Assembly (NCBI GenBank): GCA_014730235.1
Contig: WJIO01000287.1
Span: forward strand, 1 to 12,050
Direction of reading: 5' to 3'
Length of the DNA stretch: 12,050 nucleotides
From: Candidatus Poribacteria bacterium
GTDB lineage: Bacteria; Poribacteria; DTPJ01; WJIO01
The notes beneath the pieces are model-generated. The model did not search any database, had not been told where the DNA came from, and saw nothing but the letters and a program-made list of their open reading frames with translations. This document shows, piece by piece, positions 6,380 to 12,050 of the stretch. A program made the translations under genes and the position numbers. Position 1 is the stretch's first letter, and each line of letters begins with the position of its first letter.

Positions 6380-6979
6380 TTATAAGAAGGAAGAAATAAG
6401 GACTTTTTTTGTCTTATCAAGAGCTTTAGCCCGGTGACTTATGCGGTTTTTCATTTCAACCCCAAGTTCGGCATAGGTTTTACCATACTCTGGTATCAAG
6501 AAAATAGGGTCGTAGCCAAAGCCTTCTGTGCCTTTAGGTTCAGTTGTTATTATTCCTTCCCGGATGCCTTTTACAATACTGTTTTCACCTTTCAGATTTA
6601 CAATTGCAACGGCGCAGACAAACCTGGCTGTGCGCTTTTCCATAGTAACGCCTTTCATCAGGGTTAGAACCTTTTTATTTTTATCTTCATCATTGGCATT
6701 TTCGCCGGCAAATCTGGCTGAATGTATTCCCGGTTTGCCGTCCAGGTGGTCTATCACCAACCCTGAATCGTCAGCGATAGTCAACTTTTTTGTGATTTTG
6801 GCGACTTCAGAGGCTTTCTTCAGGGCGTTTTCCTCAAAGGTTTCACCGTCTTCCTCAATTTCCGGGATATGGGGAAAGTCGTCGGTAGACAGGACGTTAA
6901 AATGCAATCCTGCCAGCAGGTCTTTAATTTCTGCCAGCTTCTTTTTGTTTCTGGTTGCCACTACAAGGTCTGTTGTCAT
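6380..6979 (-). CDS. rdgB: RdgB/Ham1-type XTP/dITP diphosphatase
   Basis: This 199-residue enzyme hydrolyses non-canonical purine nucleoside triphosphates (dITP, XTP) to monophosphates and so keeps deaminated purines out of DNA and RNA. Seen: the N-terminal ATRNKKKLAEI, the metal/active-site region EEDGETFEENALKKA and ADDSGLVIDHLDGKPGIHSARFAG (only parts quoted), then GFGYDPIFLIPEYGKTYAEL and the SHR triplet at 181-183. Length is typical. Its ATG at 6979 directly abuts the rph stop with no base between, so the two are translationally linked, an arrangement common in bacteria. Confidence 0.96.
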   Translation of the reverse strand: MTTDLVVATRNKKKLAEIKDLLAGLHFNVLSTDDFPHIPEIEEDGETFEENALKKASEVAKITKKLTIADDSGLVIDHLDGKPGIHSARFAGENANDEDKNKKVLTLMKGVTMEKRTARFVCAVAIVNLKGENSIVKGIREGIITTEPKGTEGFGYDPIFLIPEYGKTYAELGVEMKNRISHRAKALDKTKKVLISSFL

Positions 6980-7738
6980 TTATTTTTCAATTTCCGCCTG
7001 TTCTTCCCCACCGATAATCATTTTTCGCTGAAGAGAGATAAGGCTTTGTATTCCATCGCTTGCAAGGTTAATTAATTCGTCAGTATCTTCCCTGGAGAAA
7101 GGTTTTTCTTCTGCTGTTCCCTGTATCTCAACAAAACCAGCTTTGCCAGTCATGACTATATTCATATCCACCTCGGCTTTTGAATCTTCGGCATAGCAGA
7201 GGTCCAGCAGTTTTTCATCCTTTACAATCCCCACACTGGTGGCAGCCACGAAATCCAGTATAGGCATTTCCTCTATCATCTTTTTGTCAAGCATATATGA
7301 ACATGCATCCCAAAGGGCTACAAATGCACCTGTTATAGACGCTGTCCGGGTCCCACCATCGGCCTGTATAACGTCACAATCCAGCCATACAGTCCTTTCT
7401 CCCAGGGCCTTCATATCTACAATAGCCCTTAAAGATCGCCCAATAAGCCTTTGGATTTCCTGAGTGCGACCTCCGATACGCCCTCTAGATGCTTCCCTCT
7501 GCATCCGGGTTGACGTTGACCTAGGCAGCATGGAATATTCAGCAGTGACCCAACCGCCCGAGCGTCTTTGGGAAGGATCATCGAAAAATCTGGGTACTCT
7601 TTCTTCTGTAGAAGCAGTGCAGATTACCTTTGTTTCACCCACTTCTATAAGAACCGATCCCTCCGCGTGTTTTATGTAATTCCGGGTTATTTTTACAGGC
7701 CTTAATTCATCGGGTTTCCTGCCATCATATCTAGACAT
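6980..7738 (-). CDS. rph: RNase PH
   Basis: This 252-residue phosphorolytic 3'-5' exoribonuclease trims tRNA precursors and works as a hexameric ring. Family motifs: the start [30 protein letters not shown], the arginine-rich [38 protein letters not shown], and [24 protein letters not shown] in the catalytic half. ATG 7738 follows an AGGGGAT Shine-Dalgarno. It forms an rph-rdgB operon with the abutting gene downstream. No firm promoter was identified upstream. Confidence 0.97.
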   Translation of the reverse strand: MSRYDGRKPDELRPVKITRNYIKHAEGSVLIEVGETKVICTASTEERVPRFFDDPSQRRSGGWVTAEYSMLPRSTSTRMQREASRGRIGGRTQEIQRLIGRSLRAIVDMKALGERTVWLDCDVIQADGGTRTASITGAFVALWDACSYMLDKKMIEEMPILDFVAATSVGIVKDEKLLDLCYAEDSKAEVDMNIVMTGKAGFVEIQGTAEEKPFSREDTDELINLASDGIQSLISLQRKMIIGGEEQAEIEK

Positions 7739-7843
7739 ATTTATCCCCTAAAGCTTGGTAGTTAAATCGGCAAACAATATCAGATTTATCAGGTATTCTA
7801 GACTTTTCATCGCGCTAGAATCCCCTTTTAATCCGAAGGGCAC

Positions 7844-7944
7844 TTATTTAAGAAAATGTGTAAAATATTTGAAAATTTTCCAAGCATGTCATTCCTGCGA
7901 AAGCAGGAATGACAACTAAATTATATCCATTTTTTAACGATTAC
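7844..7944. repeat. Type B-like element, decayed
   Basis: The right end, CATTTTTTAACGATTAC (7928-7944), is identical to the right end of the element at 10283-10455, and the preceding AACTAAATTATATC also matches. The core stem is TGTCATTCCTGC (7887-7898), GAAA, GCAGGAATGACA (7903-7914). The left end (near TTATTTAAGAAAATG) is too diverged to place exactly. Confidence 0.6.
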
Positions 7945-7975
7945 TTACACTTTAAAACTTTTGGATTAATTTTTG

Positions 7976-8096
7976 TCTTCTTCCGGATTTAATGTGGTTA
8001 TAGTTGAAAATTCTCTCAGCTTATCATTCCTGCGAAAGCAGGAATGACAGCATAAAAAAGATTTCTTATCTTTACCACACTGAACCCGGAATAGAC
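7976..8096. repeat. Type A miniature inverted-repeat element
   Basis: This 121-bp copy has arms that align base for base with the copies at 1986-2105 and 6128-6269. Left end TCTTCTTCCGGATTTA, right end TGAACCCGGAATAGAC. The core is TCATTCCTGC (8024-8033), GAAA, GCAGGAATGA (8038-8047). Its right end touches the argG stop codon. The flanking octamers do not match, so any target duplication is lost. Confidence 0.75.
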
Positions 8097-9299
8097 TTAT
8101 TTTTTTTCTCTGGCAGCTTTAATCTTCAGTGGTAAACCCCATAATTGGATAAATCCTTCTGCGGCTGTATGGTCGAACATATCACCCACCTCATAAGTTG
8201 CCATGGCCTGATCATACAGAGAGTATGGGGATTTAACACCCACAACAGAGCAGTTACCTTTATAAAGCTTTATCCGCACCGTTCCGGTGACTTTTTTCTG
8301 GGATGCTTTTACAAAAGCGTCCATAGCTTCCCGCAGTGGGCTGAACCATAGTCCGTTGTAGACCAACCGGGAATATTCGTGGGATATTTTTTCCTCTTTA
8401 TACCTCACCATATCCCTATCCAAGGTGATTTCTTCCAAGGCTTTGTGGGCATCAAATAATATTGTGGCTGCGGGGTTTTCGTAGGTTTCTCTGGACTTAA
8501 TACCTACCAGCCGGTCTTCTACATAACTTACCCGCCCTACACCGTTTGCCCCGCCGATCTTTGTAAGACTAGCTATAAGATCAACAGGAGACATTTCTTT
8601 TCCATCCAGCTTTGTCGGTTCTCCTGAAATGAAGTCTATTTCTATATATATAGGCTTATCAGGCGCATCTTCCGGTGATATGGTTGTTTCAAATATCTCC
8701 TCTGGTGGCTCTATCCAGGGATTTTCCAGGATACCGCACTCTATACTGCGACCCCATAGATTGGCATCAATGCTGTAAGGGCTTTCTTTTGTGACAGTTA
8801 TGGGTATTTTATGCTTTTTGGCGTACTCTATTTCTTCTTCTCTGGACTTCATATCCCATTCCCGAACGGGGGCTATTACCTTTAATCCGGGATTAAGGGC
8901 CATGGTTGTCACATCAAAGCGAACCTGATCATTGCCCTTACCTGTGCAGCCATGAGCCACAGCATCTGCACCCTCTTCTTCGGCTATTTCCACCAGACGT
9001 TTACCTATCAATGGACGGGCTAAAGCTGTGGCCAGAACATACCTGGATTCGTATATAGCACCGGCTTTCAGGGCGGGGAACACATAGTTTTTAACAAATT
9101 CTTCTCGCAGATCTTCAATAAAAACTTTTACTGCACCTGTGCCTGTGGCTATTCCTTCTACCGGATCAAGCTCTTTACCCTGACCTAAGTCTGCCGTATA
9201 TGTAATAACTTCAGCACTGTATTCCTCCTGAAGCCATTTCAGGCATACGGATGTATCCAGACCACCCGAATATGCCAAAACTACTTTTTTTATTGACAT
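8097..9299 (-). CDS. argG: Argininosuccinate synthase
   Basis: ArgG joins citrulline and aspartate with ATP to form argininosuccinate, the penultimate step of arginine synthesis, in the cytoplasm. The 400-residue length is normal. The ATP-binding motif AYSGGLDTS is at residues 9-17; further marks are ITYTADLGQG, AHGCTGKGNDQVRFD, IPITVTKESPYSIDANLWGRS (part), and the C-terminal half with YNGLWFSPLREAMDAF. ATG 9299 has an AGAGGAG ribosome site 9-10 bases upstream. argH is not adjacent; the gene appears to be a single transcription unit with its own promoter (9377-9405). Confidence 0.97.
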   Translation of the reverse strand: MSIKKVVLAYSGGLDTSVCLKWLQEEYSAEVITYTADLGQGKELDPVEGIATGTGAVKVFIEDLREEFVKNYVFPALKAGAIYESRYVLATALARPLIGKRLVEIAEEEGADAVAHGCTGKGNDQVRFDVTTMALNPGLKVIAPVREWDMKSREEEIEYAKKHKIPITVTKESPYSIDANLWGRSIECGILENPWIEPPEEIFETTISPEDAPDKPIYIEIDFISGEPTKLDGKEMSPVDLIASLTKIGGANGVGRVSYVEDRLVGIKSRETYENPAATILFDAHKALEEITLDRDMVRYKEEKISHEYSRLVYNGLWFSPLREAMDAFVKASQKKVTGTVRIKLYKGNCSVVGVKSPYSLYDQAMATYEVGDMFDHTAAEGFIQLWGLPLKIKAAREKK

Positions 9300-9376
9300 T
9301 ATGTTTTTCTCCTCTATTATATTCTTCCGGGAGGGCGAAGTTCCCGTAAAATGCTTTTTAATATTTACATTAGGAT

Positions 9377-9405
9377 ATTATATCATTTCAATAAATTATC
9401 CACAA
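9377..9405 (-). promoter_or_regulatory. Predicted sigma-70 promoter of argG
   Basis: On the - strand TTGTGG (9405-9400) and a consensus TATAAT (9382-9377) are separated by exactly 17 bases. The start codon lies about 77 bases further on, leaving a leader that contains CGGGA...TCCCG, a short possible hairpin, before the ribosome site. A terminator for the preceding gene ends just upstream, which supports an independent start here. Confidence 0.65.
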
Positions 9406-9407
9406 GT

Positions 9408-9447
9408 CAGAAAACAAAAATGCCAGATGCTTATTGCATCTGGCATT
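9408..9447 (-). terminator. Intrinsic terminator after the 9482-10264 gene
   Basis: On the - strand AATGCCAGATGC and GCATCTGGCATT (bases 9447-9436 and 9430-9419) form a perfect 12-bp stem with a 5-base loop, followed by TTTGTTTTC. Stem plus T-tract 35 bases after the stop codon is a standard rho-independent terminator. Confidence 0.88.
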
Positions 9448-9481
9448 AACATTCATCAATTCTTTAAACGATGAACGGTTA

Positions 9482-10264
9482 TTATCTTGATCTGATTTGT
9501 CCCCACGTGGTAGTCAAGCTGTTGTTGGGGGAAACGGGAGTTGTTGCTGGTTCTTCCTGGACATTATCTGCCAGGGCGTGGGCTGCTTCCGCATCACCTT
9601 CTCCAAAAGCTACATAATATACGATTGTGTCAGATGCGCCATCTGCTATATCTTCTGCCTGGATATCGTGCACCAGATCCATCCTGGTGTTATGGTTACG
9701 GGCTTCTCCGGCGTCAGGGCCGTATATGGCGCCGAATTTGCCATCGGCAGTCCAGTAAACGACATGGGGGAATGGATCTTCATAGGCTTCTATACCTGCG
9801 TTGGTTCCGTTCATTTCAAACATGGGATCATGACCGCTTGCGAAAGAAGGCGTTGCTGCACCTGTGTTGGTTATGGTAACTTCATGTTTGATGTAAGGTA
9901 CGCTGTCATAATAGCTGGCTATGCAAGAATATTCCTTTGTTCCTGCGTCTGCTGACTTGTAGTTAATTACTACATGACTGGGGCCATCTTCGACAATTTC
10001 CCATTCCTGAAGCTCTCCCCAGTCTTTCCAGCCTCCGTAATCCGAGGAATGGTAAAAAGACCTACCACCTTCGTTAATCAGACTGGCTCCGCCGCCTACA
10101 AAGGCCTGCATGTAACCCATCTGGGCTGGCTTGTTCCAATGTACCTCATAATTAGCTGTTTCAATAACTATATATTTTTCAATTTCACTTACGTTTACAG
10201 CTAGAAGCGATGAGGTTATTCCCATAAGCATGATAATAACCATTAGATATATCAATTTTTTCAT
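9482..10264 (-). CDS. Secreted protein of unknown function, paralogue 1
   Basis: I do not recognise the family. The 260-residue product has an N-terminal signal peptide (KK, hydrophobic stretch LIYLMVIIMLMGITSSLLA, probable cleavage before VNV), so it should be exported. The mature part is rich in beta-forming, aromatic and acidic residues: VHWNKPAQMGYMQAFVG, GGRSFYHSSDYGGWKDWG, YYDSVPYIKHEVTITNTG, MFEMNGTN, RNHNTRMDLVHD. The phrase about SVPYIKHEVTITNTG recalls beta-sandwich carbohydrate-active proteins, but that is only an impression. The tail SLTTTWGQIRSR is shared with paralogue 2. ATG 10264 is preceded by AAGGGG; a type B element starts just upstream of this site. A strong terminator follows the gene. 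Confidence 0.85.
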   Translation of the reverse strand: MKKLIYLMVIIMLMGITSSLLAVNVSEIEKYIVIETANYEVHWNKPAQMGYMQAFVGGGASLINEGGRSFYHSSDYGGWKDWGELQEWEIVEDGPSHVVINYKSADAGTKEYSCIASYYDSVPYIKHEVTITNTGAATPSFASGHDPMFEMNGTNAGIEAYEDPFPHVVYWTADGKFGAIYGPDAGEARNHNTRMDLVHDIQAEDIADGASDTIVYYVAFGEGDAEAAHALADNVQEEPATTPVSPNNSLTTTWGQIRSR

Positions 10265-10530
10265 TCTTTTTACCCCTTATTTGTAATCGTTAAAAAATGA
10301 AAAATGTGTTTAGAAAACCCCTTTATAATGATGGTAAATTACAAAATTTGTTATTCCCGCGAAAGCAGGAATCCAGAAAAAACACTATCCTGGGAGACTG
10401 GATTCCTGCTTTCGCGGGAATGACAACTAAATTATATCCATTTTTTAACGATTACTTATTTATGAAATTTCAGAGCTAAATATTAAATACTGATATTCCT
10501 AAGCTTTTCCCCCTTTCTTAAGATAAAATT
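10265..10530. other. Intergenic region between the two paralogues
   Basis: The 266-bp gap is mostly one type B element (10283-10455) plus about 75 bp of AT-rich sequence next to the end of paralogue 2. No T-tract terminator is evident, so read-through from paralogue 2 into paralogue 1 is possible. Confidence 0.5.
10283..10455. mobile_element. Type B MITE-like element with perfect ends
   Basis: A 173-bp element bounded by a perfect 17-bp inverted repeat, GTAATCGTTAAAAAATG (10283-10299) and its complement (10439-10455). A 6-bp direct repeat TTATTT abuts both ends (10277-10282 and 10456-10461). Inside is a 24-bp perfect inverted repeat (10353-10376 / 10398-10421) with a 21-base spacer; each arm carries ATTCCCGCGAAAGCAGGAAT. 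It has no gene. It lies 18 bp upstream of the start codon of paralogue 1 and must be crossed by, or contain, that gene's promoter. Confidence 0.8.
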
Positions 10531-11319
10531 TTAATGCCTTGTTCGGATTTGACTCCAGGTTGTAGCTAAGCTATCCACTGGAGAGACTGCTTCCCCGGCA
10601 GGTTCATCCTGAACATCCTGGGCAAGAGCATTTGCATCTGTGGCATCACCTTCGGCAAAGGCCACGTAATAGGTTATGGTGGCAGAATCTCCATCTTTGA
10701 GGTTTTCACCAACACTGTCATGAACCAGATCCATCCTTGTGTTATGATTACGTGCATCCTGGGCATCGGGGCCGTATATTGCACCAAAAAATCCGCTGCC
10801 AGTCCAATAGACACCATGGGGAAATGGATCCTTAAAAACCTGAATTCCCTCGTTAGTTCCGTTCATCTCGAACATGGGTTCATGACCGCTTTGGAAAGAT
10901 GTGACTGCTCCACCATCGGCTGTCACTGTAACCTCGTGTTTGATATATGGAACGCTGTCGTAATAATGGGCTACGCAGGTGTATTCTTTGTTTCCTGCAT
11001 CTTTGGATACATACTGGACAACAGCTTTACCGCCGCCCTCTTCGAGTATGTCCCATTCCTGAAGCTGGCCCCAGTCCTTCCATCCGCCGTAATCTGAAGA
11101 ATGGTAGAAGGATCTACCGCCTGTGTTGATAATACTTTCATCACTGTCGCCTACGAAGGCCTGCATGTAACCCATCTGGGCTGGCTTGTTCCAGTGGACG
11201 GTATATAATTTTGTCTCTACAATAACATATTTATTGTCTTCATCTACGTCAACCGCCAGAAGGGGTAATGTAACACATAGAATCATAAGAAAAACTAATG
11301 GATATAATATTTTTTTCAA
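10531..11319 (-). CDS. Secreted protein of unknown function, paralogue 2
   Basis: This 262-residue protein is clearly homologous to the next gene (by eye about two thirds identical over the full length). It has a signal peptide (KKILYPLVFLMILCVTLPLLA, cleavage expected before VDV); the cysteine there does not sit in a proper lipobox. Shared blocks include VHWNKPAQMGYMQAFVG, GGRSFYHSSDYGGWKDWG, YYDSVPYIKHEVT, FEMNGTN and RNHNTRMDLVHD, and the tail SLATTWSQIRTRH. The start is TTG 11319, supported by a strong GGAGG nine bases upstream and by alignment with paralogue 1. The pair arose by tandem duplication and both copies look intact. Function unknown. Confidence 0.85.
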   Translation of the reverse strand: MKKILYPLVFLMILCVTLPLLAVDVDEDNKYVIVETKLYTVHWNKPAQMGYMQAFVGDSDESIINTGGRSFYHSSDYGGWKDWGQLQEWDILEEGGGKAVVQYVSKDAGNKEYTCVAHYYDSVPYIKHEVTVTADGGAVTSFQSGHEPMFEMNGTNEGIQVFKDPFPHGVYWTGSGFFGAIYGPDAQDARNHNTRMDLVHDSVGENLKDGDSATITYYVAFAEGDATDANALAQDVQDEPAGEAVSPVDSLATTWSQIRTRH

Positions 11320-11344
11320 TATAGTCTTCCTCCTTCAATAATAA

Positions 11345-11519
11345 GCTGAATTGAGTTAAGTAATATTCACTGCTTTTCTATTTTTCCTATAGAATTCGTC
11401 ATTCCTACGAAGGTATGAAACCAGAAAACACGTTATTTTGGGAAACTGGATTCCTTCTTTCGCAGGAATGACAGCATAAAGAAGTTTCTTGTCCTTATCA
11501 CAATAAACCCGGAAGATCC
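11345..11519. repeat. Hybrid repeat element upstream of paralogue 2
   Basis: The right arm (GCATAAAGAAGTTTCTTG ... AAACCCGGAAGATCC, ending at 11519) is type A. The interior, GTCATTCCTACGAAGG ... CCAGAAAACACG ... ACTGGATTCC (11398-11472), matches the double-arm module inside the type B element at 10283-10455. The left boundary is too diverged to place; 11345 is approximate. The element separates the UxaA-like gene from paralogue 2. Confidence 0.6.
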
Positions 11520-11536
11520 AGATTATTAAGATTGAT

Positions 11537-12050
11537 TTAGAAAAACGGATTTAACCTGTCAATGGAAAATTCCCTGTGTCCGAGAATTTCGCTTTTGGTC
11601 AACTTTCCTGAAGCTACTTCCAGAATTTCCTGGAATATTTTTTTGCCTACATCCTGGATGGTTGCCTTGCCATCTACCACAACGCCGGCGTTTATATCCA
11701 TGTTATCCGGCATTTTGGCGTAGAGGGCTGAGTTGGTGGCGATTTTGATTACCGGCGCGATGGGTGAACCTACGGGACTGCCGCGACCTGTGGTAAAGGT
11801 AAGAATTTGGGCTCCTCCGGCGAGTTCTCCGGCTATGGATGCGGTATCCTGTCCCGGTGAGTCCATTATTACCAATCCCCGTTTGGATGATTTCTGGCCG
11901 TGTTCCAGCACTTCCTGAATTGTTGTGGTTCCGCCTTTTGCAACTGCGCCCAGGGATTTTTCCTCTAATGTGGTAAGTCCACCGGCGATATTACCGGGAG
12001 TTGGATTTGCGCCTCTTATGTCCACACCAAGAAACTTTGCCCTTTCTTCA
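11537..12050 (-). CDS. UxaA-family (altronate/galactarate-type) dehydratase, 3' part
   Basis: The frame is open to the right edge, so the gene begins outside the window; 170 C-terminal residues are visible. GTG 12025 is an internal valine (GVDIRGANP), not a start. The segment matches the C-terminal catalytic region of UxaA/GarD-type dehydratases: GVDIRGANPTPGNIAGGLTT, EEKSLGAVAKGGT, AGGAQILTFTTGRGSPVG, APVIKIATN, DNMDINAG and a final ASGKLTKSEILGHREF. These iron-dependent enzymes dehydrate acidic sugars such as altronate or galactarate, or related compounds (sulfolactate in SuyB). The substrate cannot be told from this part. No terminator with a T-tract is seen after it. Confidence 0.9.
   Translation of the reverse strand, partial: EERAKFLGVDIRGANPTPGNIAGGLTTLEEKSLGAVAKGGTTTIQEVLEHGQKSSKRGLVIMDSPGQDTASIAGELAGGAQILTFTTGRGSPVGSPIAPVIKIATNSALYAKMPDNMDINAGVVVDGKATIQDVGKKIFQEILEVASGKLTKSEILGHREFSIDRLNPFF

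Larger units (their letters stand above)
7739..8096. other. argG-rph intergenic region with two repeat elements
   Basis: This 358-bp gap has no credible coding frame. It holds a decayed type B-like element (about 7844-7944), a type A element (7976-8096), and the rph leader (7739-7843). The second element ends at 8096, immediately before the argG stop codon complement (8097-8099). No intrinsic terminator with a T-tract was found for argG; the palindromes may do this job. Confidence 0.55.

Noticed and set aside
10297-10479. 60-codon open frame on the + strand between the paralogues
   Set aside because: It is made almost entirely of the type B element, in which similar open frames arise by chance.
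722-11472. Recurring GTCATTCC..GGAATGAC units as a CRISPR array
   Set aside because: The copies are single, dispersed between genes at kilobase distances, without regular spacers or cas genes.
12023-12025. GTG as the start of the UxaA-like gene
   Set aside because: The frame continues to the edge of the window with family-like sequence (EERAKFLGVDIRG), so the codon is an internal valine.

Overview
The window looks like a stretch of chromosome from an uncultured, probably anaerobic bacterium. It has [NiFe]-hydrogenase maturation genes (hypD, hypE), a selenophosphate synthetase (selD) that appears to be a selenoprotein itself, and housekeeping genes (argG, rph, rdgB). The lineage cannot be fixed from sequence alone. 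TGA is still used as a stop (end of the gene at 3200-4447), so the in-frame TGA in selD is not a sign of an altered genetic code.

Layout. Four genes run on the + strand: the 3' part of hypD (1-615), hypE (873-1880), selD (2133-3182, read through TGA at 2181-2183) and an enolase-superfamily sugar-acid dehydratase of the ManD/RspA type (3200-4447). Eight genes run on the - strand and converge on them. Read in transcription order they are: the C-terminal part of a UxaA-family dehydratase (12050-11537), two paralogous secreted proteins of unknown function (11319-10531 and 10264-9482), argG (9299-8097), rph-rdgB (7738-6380, abutting), a nitroreductase (6099-5584) and a KtrA/TrkA-type potassium channel regulator (5561-4869). 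The convergent junction is the gene-free stretch 4448-4868.

The genes point to Ni-Fe and selenium cofactor biology (HypD/HypE/SelD), sugar-acid breakdown (the ManD-like and UxaA-like dehydratases at opposite ends) and general metabolism. HypE and SelD are neighbours from the same PurM/AIR-synthase-like ATPase superfamily.

The most striking feature is outside the genes. Almost every long intergenic gap carries a miniature inverted-repeat element built around the palindrome TGTCATTCCTGC-GAAA-GCAGGAATGACA. One family (about 120 bp; ends GGTTCTTCCGGGTTCA and its complement) has copies at 656-796, 1986-2105, 4656-4775, 6128-6269 and 7976-8096, plus a hybrid ending at 11519. The copy at 1986-2105 is flanked by an exact 8-bp direct repeat. 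A second family has different ends (17-bp perfect inverted repeat GTAATCGTTAAAAAATG) and a 6-bp direct repeat at 10283-10455, with a decayed relative near 7844-7944. Both families share the internal palindromic module, so they look like modular, non-autonomous mobile elements. Several copies sit right next to ribosome binding sites or stop codons.

The two best leads are the selenocysteine-containing SelD with its candidate bacterial SECIS, and the modular element families with their core variation.
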